Part shown: positions 21,522 through 30,236 of the stretch, piece by piece
How the letters are laid out: each line of letters opens with the position of its first letter
How positions within the stretch are numbered: the stretch's first letter is position 1
Source: Tardiphaga alba
GTDB lineage: Bacteria; Pseudomonadota; Alphaproteobacteria; Rhizobiales; Xanthobacteraceae
Direction of reading: 5' to 3'
Length of the DNA: 64,000 bases
Assembly: GCF_018279705.1 (NCBI RefSeq)
Contig: NZ_CP036498.1
Coordinates: 1,815,001-1,879,000, forward strand
Made by a program: the position numbers and the translations under genes
The notes under the pieces: model-generated
Told to the model about the DNA's origin: nothing
Databases searched by the model: none
Seen by the model: the letters and a program-made list of their open reading frames with translations, nothing else

Positions 21522-21971
21522 TCATGGCCGGATATAGGCATAACCCTGCATCTGCAGCTCGGTGATGAGCACCACGCCGCCTTTGTCCGCGACGGAAAAG
21601 CCCGGCAACAGCCCGTCCAGCGTCACCTCCTGCGCCACCATGGTGTTTTTGCAGGCAGCGAGCGTGACACCGGCCTGTGCGAATTTGCCGAGCCGCTGCC
21701 GGATGTCCGGATTGGCGGTGGCGCGATGGAAGGCGCGCAGCGCCGGGCCGAGCACCACCAGCACGATGCTGACATGCTCGGGCCCGCCGACACCATCCAG
21801 ATGGTTCTGGATATTGCCGAGCGCAAAATTCACCCGGTCCGCATCGGCGAGGTGATACACGACCTTCTGCCGGTCCGGATGGGCGGTCGTTGTGGCCGCC
21901 TGCGCGCGCGTTACGGCAAGGCCCGCGCCGAATGAGGCGAGGGCGCTCCACAGCATGTTGCGCCGGTTCAT
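21522..21971 (-). CDS. DsrE-like family protein with export signal
   Basis: The mature part (HPDRQKVVYHLADADRVNFALGNIQNHLDGVGG...) resembles the small DsrE/YchN fold, which in some members handles sulfur through a conserved Cys; here Cys is in TLAACKNTM. The N-terminus MNRRNMLWSALASFGAGLAVTRAQA looks like a secretion signal with a twin Arg, possibly Tat. The protein is 149 aa. The start ATG 21971 lies 6 bases after the upstream gene, with AGGAAG spanning that gene's stop, so the two are co-translated. The function is unknown. Confidence 0.7.
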   Translation of the reverse strand: MNRRNMLWSALASFGAGLAVTRAQAATTTAHPDRQKVVYHLADADRVNFALGNIQNHLDGVGGPEHVSIVLVVLGPALRAFHRATANPDIRQRLGKFAQAGVTLAACKNTMVAQEVTLDGLLPGFSVADKGGVVLITELQMQGYAYIRP

Positions 21972-21976
21972 GGCGC

Positions 21977-22600
21977 TCACTTCCTGTTCAGCGCGAGGCG
22001 CTCGTCTTTGTCCTCCACCAGCCCGGCGCAATCGCTGAGATCGGCGCGGTCGAGACGGAATGATTTGTCGTCGATGCCGGCGGACAGATCCTCCGAATTC
22101 TCCTCGGGCTCCTTGCCGCTCGGCCAGACGCGGACGCGCTCGAGCTTGAGGACCATGGCATCCCGGTCCTTGGCGAAGGCGATGCCGAGGCCGCCGCCGT
22201 CGCAATCGACGCTGCAGCCGATCTGGATCTCCTTGCCGGTGGCCTCGTCCAGCATCAGGGCACAGGTGCCGGCGGTCTCCAGCGCCTCCTTGCGGTGGCG
22301 GTATTTCAGGCCAAGCTTGAACGAATAGGGGATCGCGTGAGGCTGCTCGTCGGCCTCGAATTTCACCAGCAGCTTCATGCTAGCGACCTTCTGGTGCGGA
22401 TGGCGCGCCAGGTGCTCGGCGTCGTAGCGCCGGGTGAAGCAGGCATAGGCCTTCTGGCCGGCCGCCGATCCGAACAGGCGCTGCTTGAACGCGTCGGATT
22501 GTGCGGCCTCGATCTTCGCCGGGGCGTCGTCGGCGCGTGCCAGGCCCTGCATGGCGATCAGGGCGGTGGTCACGATGGCAATGGACAAAACGCGGGTCAC
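21977..22600 (-). CDS. Exported protein of unknown function
   Basis: The 207-aa product begins with a typical signal peptide (MTRVLSIAIVTTALIAMQGLARA, cleavage near residue 23). The rest is soluble, with several cysteines (ACFTRRY, TCALML, IGCSVDCDGGG, DCAGL), which suits a disulfide-bonded periplasmic protein. I do not recognise a catalytic motif. It is translationally linked to the DsrE-like gene. The start ATG at 22600 is the only reasonable one. Confidence 0.65.
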   Translation of the reverse strand: MTRVLSIAIVTTALIAMQGLARADDAPAKIEAAQSDAFKQRLFGSAAGQKAYACFTRRYDAEHLARHPHQKVASMKLLVKFEADEQPHAIPYSFKLGLKYRHRKEALETAGTCALMLDEATGKEIQIGCSVDCDGGGLGIAFAKDRDAMVLKLERVRVWPSGKEPEENSEDLSAGIDDKSFRLDRADLSDCAGLVEDKDERLALNRK

Positions 22601-22620
22601 GGGCGCCTCGCAAATGATGC

Positions 22621-22636
22621 GGCCCGCAGCGGGCCT
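22621..22636. terminator. GC-rich hairpin downstream of the chemoreceptor gene
   Basis: GGCCCGC, a short loop and GCGGGCC form a perfect hairpin between the chemoreceptor stop and the next gene start. No T tract follows, so a terminator role is uncertain. Confidence 0.3.
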
Positions 22637-22690
22637 GTGCGATTTGGTCGCGTCAGGCCCACCAGGCGTTCAATACGGGGTGCGCGACCC

Positions 22691-24673
22691 TCAGGCCGCC
22701 TTTTTGTCCACCAGCAGGTCGCGGATCATGCGTTCGATCTTCGGGCTGGTCTCGAACTTGATCAGCGTGCCGCTCTTGTCGTGCCGGGCCACGTATCCGC
22801 TCACGCGGCTGGGGACGCCCGCAATGGTGATGGTCACGGCTTCATCCACCTTGGCCTGATCCAGGCCGGTAATGAGTGCGGCCTGCGCCGACAGGTTGAC
22901 CACGACGATGTCCACCTCCTGGCCGCGGATCTTGAGCAGGCCGTCGCTCTTGAGGTCCACGCGCGGCGAGCGGCGGCGATCGACGCCGGATGTGGAGGTC
23001 CGGATCACCTTCACCAAGGTCGAGCGCAGGTGATCCACCTTGTGGGCGATCTCCGCCGAGCCGTCGCGGATGTCCGATGCGCGGCGGCCGGTCTCCACCG
23101 CTTCCTCGGACACGCGCGCAATCTGCCGGGCGACTTCGAGTGCGGCGTTCGAGGTTTCCTCGACAGTGCGCGAAATCTCGCTGGTAACGACGTTTTGTTC
23201 CTCGATCGCCGCCGCGATCACCGAGGACACCGTCTCCACATTGCGGATGGCTTCGCCGATCTGGCCGATCGATGTGACCGATTCCTGCGTGGCCTGCTGG
23301 ATCTCGGTGATCTGATGGGCGATGTCGCTGGTTGCCTTGGCGGTCTGCTCGGCGAGCGACTTCACCTCGGATGCGACCACGGCAAAGCCGCGGCCGGCGA
23401 TGCCGGCGCGCGCCGCCTCGATGGTCGCGTTCAAGGCCAGCAGGTTGGTCTGGCTGGCGATCTCGTTGATGAGGTTGGTGACAGCGCCGACCTTGCTCGC
23501 GGCCTCCGAGAGCTTGCCGATCGTGACCTGCGCCTTGCCCGATGCGGCGACGGCCTCCAGCGTCAGCGCGCGCGACGAATTCACCTGCGCTGCAATTTCG
23601 GAGATCGACGCGCTGAGCTGGGCCGATGCGGTGGCGACCGTTCGCGCATTGGACAGCGACTGTTCGGCGGCCGCGGCGACATTGCTGCTGTTCTGGCCGA
23701 GCGTCACGGCGCTTTCGCTCATCAGCACGGCGTGTTCGGTCATCCGTTCGGTGCCCATGGCGACATCGCCGACGGCGCTGTTGGTCTCGCGCTCCACGGT
23801 TTCGGCCATGGTCTGCAAGGCCTTGGCCGTCACCTCGCTGGCGGTGCGATGGCGCTGTTCTTCGAGATGCATGTTTTCATCGGCCTGCTGCGCCGATTTG
23901 AGCCTGAACTGCTCGATCGATCTGGCCATGTCGCCGAGTTCGTCCACGCGCTTCAGTCCCGGCAATGCAATCCCGAAATCGCCTTCGCCGAGTTTGGTGA
24001 CGGCGGTAGTCATGACGATGATGGCCCGCGACATCGCGCGTGCATTAGTGATGGTGATCAGTCCGAGCAGGCCGATCACGATCAGCGCGACGATGATGAT
24101 CCTGCGGTTGTTGTCCCACAGCTGCGCATTGATATCGTCGACATAGGCGCCGGTGCCGATCACCCATTCCCATGGGGCGAAACCTGCCACATAGGAAATT
24201 TTCGGCTGCGGCTCATCCACGCCGGGCTTCGGCCATTGATAGTCGTAATAACCTGCGCCTGACTTGCGAACCAGTGTCACGAAATCCACGAAGATCGGCT
24301 TGCCTTCGGGATCTTTCATGCCGGCGAGGTCGCTGCCATTGAGCTCCGGCTTTGTCGGATGCATCACCATCCGCGGCGTGAAATCGTTGATCCAGAAATA
24401 GTTGTCCTTGTCGTAGCGCAGCTTCGAGATTCGGGCGGCAGCATTCTGCTTCGCCTGCGCGTCGCTGATGCGTCCCTGCTTGGCACTGGCATGCTCGTCT
24501 TGCGCGATGCTGAGGGCGAGTTCGCCGAGATGATGCAGCTCGGCCTGTCGCTGCGCTTTCAATGCGTACGCGAGATTGTTCGCCTGAAAGACCGCCAGTC
24601 CGATCAGCCCGCAAAAACTCAGACCTATGATGCAGTAGATGCGCAGGCTGATTGAAAACCGGAAGTGCTTCAT
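22691..24673 (-). CDS. Methyl-accepting chemotaxis protein with Cache sensor and C-terminal PilZ domain
   Basis: The 660-aa receptor has a membrane segment at about 8-30 and a periplasmic single-Cache-type domain ([19 protein letters not shown] and [13 protein letters not shown]). A second membrane segment ([17 protein letters not shown], about 195-215) leads to a HAMP region and a methyl-accepting signalling domain whose hairpin tip contains [21 protein letters not shown]. After it, residues about 560-660 form a PilZ-like domain with the arginine motif RRRSPR and the following NLSAQAA. A PilZ tail would let c-di-GMP adjust signalling. I start at ATG 24673 ([11 protein letters not shown]), preceded by GAGG. 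A perfect FixK box lies 124-137 bases upstream. Confidence 0.9.
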   Translation of the reverse strand: MKHFRFSISLRIYCIIGLSFCGLIGLAVFQANNLAYALKAQRQAELHHLGELALSIAQDEHASAKQGRISDAQAKQNAAARISKLRYDKDNYFWINDFTPRMVMHPTKPELNGSDLAGMKDPEGKPIFVDFVTLVRKSGAGYYDYQWPKPGVDEPQPKISYVAGFAPWEWVIGTGAYVDDINAQLWDNNRRIIIVALIVIGLLGLITITNARAMSRAIIVMTTAVTKLGEGDFGIALPGLKRVDELGDMARSIEQFRLKSAQQADENMHLEEQRHRTASEVTAKALQTMAETVERETNSAVGDVAMGTERMTEHAVLMSESAVTLGQNSSNVAAAAEQSLSNARTVATASAQLSASISEIAAQVNSSRALTLEAVAASGKAQVTIGKLSEAASKVGAVTNLINEIASQTNLLALNATIEAARAGIAGRGFAVVASEVKSLAEQTAKATSDIAHQITEIQQATQESVTSIGQIGEAIRNVETVSSVIAAAIEEQNVVTSEISRTVEETSNAALEVARQIARVSEEAVETGRRASDIRDGSAEIAHKVDHLRSTLVKVIRTSTSGVDRRRSPRVDLKSDGLLKIRGQEVDIVVVNLSAQAALITGLDQAKVDEAVTITIAGVPSRVSGYVARHDKSGTLIKFETSPKIERMIRDLLVDKKAA

Positions 24674-24772
24674 GGATTCGCCTCGAATAGCTTCGCTCAA
24701 TGGACGAGCGGCTACACGGTGGTCGCATCATGGTACTTCGATACGGTTAATCTTGGCTGTCCCGAATGTTCG

Positions 24773-24794
24773 AAAACCCCTTTATTCATAGGGG
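24773..24794 (-). terminator. Rho-independent terminator candidate
   Basis: Read on the minus strand, CCCCT, an 8-base loop and AGGGG are followed by TTTT, placed just after the gene ending at 24807. The stem is short, so strength is uncertain, but orientation and position fit termination of that gene before the chemoreceptor promoter. Confidence 0.45.
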
Positions 24795-24796
24795 AT

Positions 24797-24810
24797 TTGA
24801 TCTGGATCAA
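24797..24810. promoter_or_regulatory. Perfect FixK/FNR box upstream of the chemoreceptor
   Basis: TTGAT-CTGG-ATCAA is an exact match to the FixK/FNR consensus TTGAT-N4-ATCAA. Its centre is about 130 bases before the chemoreceptor ATG at 24673, so a transcript with a leader of about 90 bases would place it at -41.5. It also overlaps the stop codon of the gene ending at 24807. Low-oxygen activation of the receptor is inference. Confidence 0.55.
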
Positions 24811-25490
24811 TCGACGCGCGGACCTAAGTCAGCTTTCGCCAGATCCCACATCAAACGATAGGTCCCGCTCGAAATCAGCGTTGCGCCCGCATCAGCAATT
24901 GCTGCATCGAAGCGCGTGGACATCACCGTGCTGACGGCATCCGCATCGGTGCCGTCGATCAGCACATACCAGTCGCGCGCGGCTGGGTTGAGCGCATCGG
25001 GATCATCCGTCAGTGGCTTCGACAGGCGGGGATCGCTCTCCATCAGATGCATCGCGATGATATCGTGGATCATGCCGGGATCGAGCTCTGCACGCAGGGC
25101 CTCCCGCAAGCCATCGACATTGCCGTCCGGCGGCTGAATGCGGACGAGGCCAAGGGCTGCCCCGCGTCCAATGCCGCGGCTGATGGTGATGCGCGCCACC
25201 GAACGCAGCATGTTCTTGAAACGCCCGATATTGGCCAGAGACCACGCCGTCTGATTGGCCAGCGCAGTGCGATAGGCGGGGCTGTCCAACACGTCGAATG
25301 TCGCTGTGGAATACAGGCCGAGATATTTTGGCGCGGCATTCACGGCCACATAGCGCCGGGCTTCGAGGAAGCCATCGATGGCGACGCGCTCGGCCAGGTG
25401 CTCGCGGTCATACCACTGGTTGAATTCCTGCTCATGCGCCGCGCCGATATCCATCGACGTCATCAACATTCCTGAACCGGCGATGGGCAT
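24807..25490 (-). CDS. Unknown protein, dimeric alpha/beta-barrel-like
   Basis: The 227-aa protein has no signal or membrane segment. Its start (MLMTSMDIGAAHEQEFNQWYDREHLAERVAI) contains the WYxxEH pattern often seen in dimeric alpha/beta-barrel (EthD-like) proteins, followed by GFLEARRYVA. A second half with a similar strand pattern suggests two ferredoxin-like repeats. I cannot assign a reaction. It stands alone between repeat G and the chemoreceptor. Confidence 0.6.
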   Translation of the reverse strand: MPIAGSGMLMTSMDIGAAHEQEFNQWYDREHLAERVAIDGFLEARRYVAVNAAPKYLGLYSTATFDVLDSPAYRTALANQTAWSLANIGRFKNMLRSVARITISRGIGRGAALGLVRIQPPDGNVDGLREALRAELDPGMIHDIIAMHLMESDPRLSKPLTDDPDALNPAARDWYVLIDGTDADAVSTVMSTRFDAAIADAGATLISSGTYRLMWDLAKADLGPRVD

Positions 25491-25505
25491 GGCATTCTCC
25501 GAACT

Positions 25506-25595
25506 GTAGCCCGGGTGAAGCGAAGCGTAACCCGGGGACCGGCGTTTCGATTATCTCGGCTGTTCCCGGATTACGCTGCGCTCCATCCGGGCTAC
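25506..25595. repeat. Intergenic inverted repeat, family G
   Basis: The outer arms GTAGCCCGG (25506-25514) and CCGGGCTAC (25587-25595) are perfect complements. Inside are AAGCGAAGCGTAA and TTACGCTGCGCTCC. The TAG stop codon of the prolyl iminopeptidase gene (minus strand, 25594-25592) lies in the right arm, so the repeat ends that reading frame. Confidence 0.88.
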
Positions 25596-26572
25596 GAACT
25601 CCGTTTCGACGCCACGTCCGCAATCGCCTTCATCACGGCATCGCGGATGCCGGGATCGTAAAGGCTGTGGCCGGCGCCTTCGACGATCCTGATCTCGGCA
25701 TCGCGCCAGCGCGCGGCGAGTGCATGCGAATTCACGGGCGGGCAGAGCAGGTCGTAGCGTCCCTGCACGATGACACCGGGAATGCCGTCGAGCTTGCTTG
25801 CATCGTCCATCAATTGCTGCGGCCGCATGAAGGCGTCATGCGCGAAGTAATGCGCTTCCATGCCGGGCGTCGCCGGCATCGGCCCCGTGTGGCTGGATAG
25901 CGTCGCGCGATCGAGCCGTGTCCGCTTCGGCGCAACTTCGGACAGGATCGCCTCGGTGCCGCCCCAGGCGCGGATCGCCGGAATGTGCACGGCGGGATCG
26001 GAATCCAGAATGCGCCGATAGAAGTTCGGCAGCGGATCGGCGCGCTCGGCTTCCGGCAGCACGCTGAGATAATCCTCGTGCAGGCCCGGATAGTGCCGCG
26101 GCAGGATCACGTTGAAAACGTCATGCAGCTCCTCGCGCGTGCCGAAAAACGTCGCCCGCAGCACGATGCCCGAGACATGCGCCGGATGCGCCTGCGCATA
26201 AGCCAGCGCCAGCGTCGCGCCCCAGGAGCCGCCGACCACCAGCCATTTGTCGAAACCGAATTTGCGCCGGATCGTTTCCATATCCGCGATCAGATGCGGC
26301 AGCGTGTTCGCCTCGCGAAACCCTTTCGGCTTGCTGCGGCCGGCGCCGCGCTGGTCGAATAGCACGGTGTGGAAACGTTGCGGATCGAACAGCCGGCGAT
26401 GGTCGGGCTGGCAGCCGGAGCCAGGCCCGCCATGCAGGTAGACCGCCGGGATGCCATCCGTGCAGCCGACACTCTCGACATAGATGGAATGCCCATCGCC
26501 GACATCGAGATGCTCGGATGTGAGCGGCGTGAACGCATCGCCGGATACGGGGGCAGGGGAATCAGCGGCCAT
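25592..26572 (-). CDS. pip: Proline iminopeptidase (alpha/beta hydrolase, S33)
   Basis: This enzyme removes N-terminal proline from peptides. The 326-aa protein has the family HGGPGSGCQPDHRRLFDP oxyanion region, FDQRGAGRSKP, and the nucleophile elbow GGSWGATLALAYA, all hallmarks of Pip. The start ATG 26572 (MAADSPAPVSG) overlaps the pqqE end by 11 bases, so the gene is probably co-transcribed with the pqq operon. A role in peptide turnover linked to PqqA is possible but unproven. Its C-terminus is set by repeat G. Confidence 0.88.
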   Translation of the reverse strand: MAADSPAPVSGDAFTPLTSEHLDVGDGHSIYVESVGCTDGIPAVYLHGGPGSGCQPDHRRLFDPQRFHTVLFDQRGAGRSKPKGFREANTLPHLIADMETIRRKFGFDKWLVVGGSWGATLALAYAQAHPAHVSGIVLRATFFGTREELHDVFNVILPRHYPGLHEDYLSVLPEAERADPLPNFYRRILDSDPAVHIPAIRAWGGTEAILSEVAPKRTRLDRATLSSHTGPMPATPGMEAHYFAHDAFMRPQQLMDDASKLDGIPGVIVQGRYDLLCPPVNSHALAARWRDAEIRIVEGAGHSLYDPGIRDAVMKAIADVASKRSS

Positions 26573-27773
26573 GCGGGTCGTCTTCCAGCGTGCCGCCCCT
26601 GAAGTTGCGATACAGGAAGCGATCGGCGCCTTCGCTGGATTCGATCTCGGCGAGCTTGAAAATCTCTTCATGCCGCGGCGAGAAGGTGCAGGCGGGGTCG
26701 GTGTTGCCGGCGTCGCCGGTCAGCGCAAAGGCCTGGCAGCGGCAGCCGCCGAAATCCACTTCCTTGAACTCGCAGCTCTGGCACGGCTCGGGCATCCATC
26801 CGGTGCCGCGATAGCGGTTGAAGGCTTCGGAGTTCTGCCAGATCCAGGCAATCGAGTGATTGCTGCGCACGCTTTCGAAATCGAGCCCGGTGATGGTCTC
26901 GGCGGCATGGCAGGGCAGCACCTTGCCGGCCGGCGAGATGTTGAAGAACTGCCGTCCCCACCCGCCCATGCATTTCTTCGGCCGCAGCGCGTAATAATCC
27001 GGCACCACGAAATCGATATCGAGAATGCCTTTCAGCCGGATGCGGGCCTCATCGACGATGCGCGTGGTGTCGTCGATCTGTTCGATCGTCGGCATCAAGG
27101 CGGCGCGGTTCTTCAGCGCCCAGCCGTAATATTGCACATTGGCCACTTCCAGACGATCCGCATCGAGATCGACCGCCATCTGGATGATATCCGCGAGCTG
27201 ATGCAGGTTCTGCCGGTGCATCACCGCATTCACCGTCAGCGGCATGTCCAGTTCGCGCGTCCATCGCGCAACGTCGAGCTTCTTCGCATGTCCGCCGCGA
27301 TAACCACCGACGCGATCGGCCACCACGGGCTCATTGCCCTGGAAGCTGATCTGCACATGGCAGAGACCGGCATCTGCCAATGCTTCGAGTTTGTCGCGCG
27401 ACAGCAGCACGGCCGATGTGATCAGGTTCGTATAGAGCCCGACATCACTGGCATGCTGCACCAGTTCGACGATATCCTTGCGTGCGGTTGGTTCGCCGCC
27501 GGAGAAATGGATTTGCAGCACGCCGATCTCGGCGAGCTCGCTGAGAACCTTCTTCCATTCGTCGGTGGTGAGTTCAGAATTCGCGCGATCTAGCTCTATC
27601 GGGTTCGAGCAATACGGGCACTGCAATGGGCAGCGGTGGGTCAGCTCGGCCAGCACCGCCAGCGGAATGCCGAATGTCTCCGCCGTCGAGCGCGTGCGCT
27701 CCAGCACGGCGAGGCTGTCATTGGCAACCGGCGAATTGGCAACCGGTGATGCGTCGGTGAGCGTCGGACTCAT
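26562..27773 (-). CDS. pqqE: PqqA peptide cyclase PqqE (radical SAM)
   Basis: PqqE forms the Glu-Tyr carbon-carbon crosslink in PqqA, the first step of pyrroloquinoline quinone synthesis. The 403-aa protein has the radical SAM cluster motif C48xxxC52xxC55 in THRCPLQCPYCSNP and a C-terminal SPASM region (CMGGWGRQFFNISPAGKVLPCHAAE and CQSCEFKEVDFGGCRCQA) for auxiliary iron-sulfur clusters. The start overlaps the pqqD stop as ATGA. PqqE works with PqqD as peptide chaperone. Confidence 0.97.
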   Translation of the reverse strand: MSPTLTDASPVANSPVANDSLAVLERTRSTAETFGIPLAVLAELTHRCPLQCPYCSNPIELDRANSELTTDEWKKVLSELAEIGVLQIHFSGGEPTARKDIVELVQHASDVGLYTNLITSAVLLSRDKLEALADAGLCHVQISFQGNEPVVADRVGGYRGGHAKKLDVARWTRELDMPLTVNAVMHRQNLHQLADIIQMAVDLDADRLEVANVQYYGWALKNRAALMPTIEQIDDTTRIVDEARIRLKGILDIDFVVPDYYALRPKKCMGGWGRQFFNISPAGKVLPCHAAETITGLDFESVRSNHSIAWIWQNSEAFNRYRGTGWMPEPCQSCEFKEVDFGGCRCQAFALTGDAGNTDPACTFSPRHEEIFKLAEIESSEGADRFLYRNFRGGTLEDDPHGR

Positions 27774-28087
27774 CCCGTCTTCTCCCGCGCTTGCGTGAGA
27801 AAGCCCTTGTCGGCGAGGTCCTGCAGCATGGCGATGACATCATTGCCGATGTCATCGCGCGGCGCGTTGTATTTGGCGGCCATGAGATCGACGATATCGG
27901 CGACACTGCGTGCGCCGTCGCACAACTGCAAAATCTCCACCGCGATCTCGTCCGGCGCGAGCACGCGCTCCGGTGCGAGGATCACCCAGACTTTTCGCGT
28001 GTCGTCGAATTTCAGCCGGGCGTGGCGCGGCAAGATCGGCTTGCTCGCCTCGGAGACTTCCATGCGACGGCTGCGTGGCTCCGTCAT
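27770..28087 (-). CDS. pqqD: PQQ synthesis peptide chaperone PqqD
   Basis: PqqD binds PqqA and presents it to PqqE. The 105-aa protein contains the PqqD core (PRHARLKFDDTRKVWVILAPERVLAPD, then EIAVEILQLCDGARSVADIVDLM). An N-terminal tail of about 20 residues precedes it. It is followed by pqqE with an ATGA overlap and preceded by pqqC 9 bases upstream. Confidence 0.95.
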   Translation of the reverse strand: MTEPRSRRMEVSEASKPILPRHARLKFDDTRKVWVILAPERVLAPDEIAVEILQLCDGARSVADIVDLMAAKYNAPRDDIGNDVIAMLQDLADKGFLTQAREKTG

Positions 28088-28096
28088 GATCGATCT

Positions 28097-28858
28097 CTAA
28101 TTGGCCGCCGGCACGAAGGCGCCCGGCGGCACATGGCCATCCACATAGGCATGATATAGCGCGTCGAGCTGCACCCACAACACATTGGTCTTGAAGATCA
28201 GCGCATTGGCCACCAGCCGCCGTTCCGCCGGGCTGGTGGCGTGTTCCTTGACGTATTGGAGCGCAAAATCGGCATCGCGCGGCGCCTGGGTCAGGCGGCG
28301 CTTGAAATAGCTCATGATGTCCGCATTGACGAAGTCATAGTGCTTCAGCATGCCGGAAATGCGCTCTTCATGCAGGTTCGGCGCGAACAGCTCGGTGAGC
28401 GAGGAGGCGATGGCCTCCAGCGGCGAGCGGTCGCGCACATAATGCACATAGGCCTCCACGGCGAAGCGCGTCGCGGGCAGGATGCCTTCGGTGGATTCCA
28501 CATAGGCCGAATCGAGCCCGAGGCCCTCGGTCAGTTTCAGCCAGCGTTCGATGCCGCCTTCGTTGCCGATATCGCCATCGTGATCCTCGATGCGATGCCG
28601 CCATTCGATGCGGGTGGCACGATCGCGGAAGCGCGAGATCACCACCGCATCCTTGATGGGGATCGTGCTCTGGTAATAATAGCGGTTCAGCGCCCAGGCC
28701 TGCACCTGGCCCTTGTTGAGCTTGCCGCCATGCAGCAGCTTATGAAACGGGTGCAGGCTGTGATAGCGCGTGGCGCCGATCTCGCGCAGCGCCGCCTCCA
28801 ATTGCTCGGCCGTATCGAGCGGCACGCTGGCATCGATCGAAAGCGCAGACAGTTTCAC
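28097..28858 (-). CDS. pqqC: Pyrroloquinoline-quinone synthase PqqC
   Basis: PqqC carries out the final cyclisation and eight-electron oxidation of the PQQ precursor with oxygen. The 253-aa protein shows the conserved segments YHSLHPFHKLLHGGKLNKGQ, QAWALNRYYYQSTIPIKDA and RIEDHDGDIGNEGGIERWL, which include the active-site His, Arg and Tyr residues. The length is normal for the family. It lies between pqqB and pqqD in the usual B-C-D-E order. Confidence 0.97.
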   Translation of the reverse strand: MKLSALSIDASVPLDTAEQLEAALREIGATRYHSLHPFHKLLHGGKLNKGQVQAWALNRYYYQSTIPIKDAVVISRFRDRATRIEWRHRIEDHDGDIGNEGGIERWLKLTEGLGLDSAYVESTEGILPATRFAVEAYVHYVRDRSPLEAIASSLTELFAPNLHEERISGMLKHYDFVNADIMSYFKRRLTQAPRDADFALQYVKEHATSPAERRLVANALIFKTNVLWVQLDALYHAYVDGHVPPGAFVPAAN

Positions 28859-28870
28859 AGCCCAACTCCC

Positions 28871-29800
28871 TTAGAGTGTGATCTCGATCCCGTTATGCGG
28901 GATCTTCCAGCCGGTGGTGGTCAATGCCGCGCGCTCGGCGGAATCGCGCAGCAAAGCCGGGTTGGAATTGTTGATGTGCAGGAAGAATTTCTGGCCGATG
29001 CCGGCATCGGCCAGCGATGCGATGGCGCCGTCATTGCCGGACATGGCGATATGCCCCATGCTCTGGCCGGTCTTCTGGCCGAGCCCCGCCGCGATCAGTT
29101 CGTCGTCGCGCCACACCGTGCCGTCGAAGAACAGCAGCGGTGCGCCGCGGATGCGTTCTTTCAGCTCCGGCGTCACCCGCGCGCAGGCCGCGATGAAGTA
29201 GAAATGCTTGCCACTGGCGGGCTCGCTGATGCGCAGTCCCAGCGTATCGCCGTCGCCATCTTCGCCGGCGGGATGCACCTGTCCTTCGAGATACCATGCA
29301 CCTTTGCCGGGCACGGTGAAGGGCAACACGTCCAGCCCGGAGGCGGTGCCGTCCTGCAGGCGCGGCGTAAAGCTGCGATCGATCTCGATCGCCTCGCGCG
29401 CCACATTCGTCTCGGACAGGACGTTGAAGATGCTGTTCGCCTTCAGGATCGCCAGCACGCGCTGATGCGCATAGATCGTGAAAGGCGAGCCCTCGCGCAT
29501 CGACAGCAGGCCCGCCACCGCATCCACTTCGCCATTGGTGAGAATCACGCCGGCGATCGGCGAATGACGCAGTGCGCCGTCGCGCGGATGCAGTTGCGGC
29601 GTGTCGATGACCTGTTGTCGCAGGTCGGGCGAGGCATTGATGAGGAACCAGTTGCGATCGTCGGCGCTGACGGCGATGCACGCCTGGCCGCTCTGTAATT
29701 CCGGTTTGTCGCTGCGCGCGGCGCAGCACATCTGGCAACCGCAATTCCACTGCGGAATACCGCCGCCGGCTGCCGCTCCAAGAACGACGACACGCAACAT
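28871..29800 (-). CDS. pqqB: PQQ biosynthesis protein PqqB
   Basis: PqqB is a metallo-beta-lactamase-fold protein thought to hydroxylate the crosslinked PqqA-derived intermediate. The 309-aa sequence has the N-terminal GAAAGGGIPQWNCGCQMC region, where Cys residues bind structural zinc, plus LINASPDLRQQV and ILTNGEVDAVAGLLSMREG typical of the family. It is separated from pqqA by about 100 bases and from pqqC by 12. Confidence 0.96.
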   Translation of the reverse strand: MLRVVVLGAAAGGGIPQWNCGCQMCCAARSDKPELQSGQACIAVSADDRNWFLINASPDLRQQVIDTPQLHPRDGALRHSPIAGVILTNGEVDAVAGLLSMREGSPFTIYAHQRVLAILKANSIFNVLSETNVAREAIEIDRSFTPRLQDGTASGLDVLPFTVPGKGAWYLEGQVHPAGEDGDGDTLGLRISEPASGKHFYFIAACARVTPELKERIRGAPLLFFDGTVWRDDELIAAGLGQKTGQSMGHIAMSGNDGAIASLADAGIGQKFFLHINNSNPALLRDSAERAALTTTGWKIPHNGIEITL

Positions 29801-29898
29801 GAGATAGCCCTGAGCGTCAGCAGCTGAAACAAAACACAGCCGAAAAGGGCGCCTGCCGGATGTCCGGCAAGGCGCCCGAAAGGCAGTCGCGTCGGGTG

Positions 29899-29979
29899 TT
29901 ACTTGCGCGCCGCGCAGGCGTACATGTTGATTTCCATGCCGACCGCAACTTCGACGATTTTCGGTGCTTTCCAGGCCAT
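29899..29979 (-). CDS. pqqA: PQQ precursor peptide PqqA (26 aa)
   Basis: The peptide MAWKAPKIVEVAVGMEINMY plus six more residues is the ribosomal precursor of PQQ. The crosslinked pair is Glu16 and Tyr20 (E-x3-Y), exactly spaced. The start ATG at 29979 is preceded by GGGAGAG. A longer frame to 30099 exists, but the conserved peptide begins here. It is the first gene of the pqq operon. Confidence 0.96.
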   Translation of the reverse strand: MAWKAPKIVEVAVGMEINMYACAARK

Positions 29980-30112
29980 AGCTCTCTCCCGCTCGATCCG
30001 CAGCTGATGCTGCATGAAGGTAAGTCTAGTCGCTGCCCAAAGGTTCGCCAATGGCTTCGTCATCACATTGTGAGACAGACCCGGCAAATTCGGTAGCAAA
30101 AATCACGTTTGC

Positions 30113-30146
30113 GTGCGTCGCACAATCGCTCGCAATGCAACATTGC
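30113..30146. promoter_or_regulatory. Two palindromes in the divergent pqqA / DUF6894 intergenic region
   Basis: GTGCG-T-CGCAC (30113-30123) and GCAATG-CAA-CATTGC (30132-30146) are perfect dyads about 140 bases upstream of pqqA and about 95 bases upstream of the DUF6894 gene. They are candidates for operator sites; no regulator can be named. Confidence 0.35.
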
Positions 30147-30236
30147 AAAGCCTTCTGCGTTCCTTAATTTCAGGTGCGTCGTTGCGGCGAACGTCGTCTA
30201 TAGATCGAAAATTTTTCAGGAAGTCCGGAATTCGTC

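Noticed and set aside
28241..29698. Rightward open frame of 485 codons
   Set aside because: It is antisense to pqqC and pqqB, which are unambiguous.
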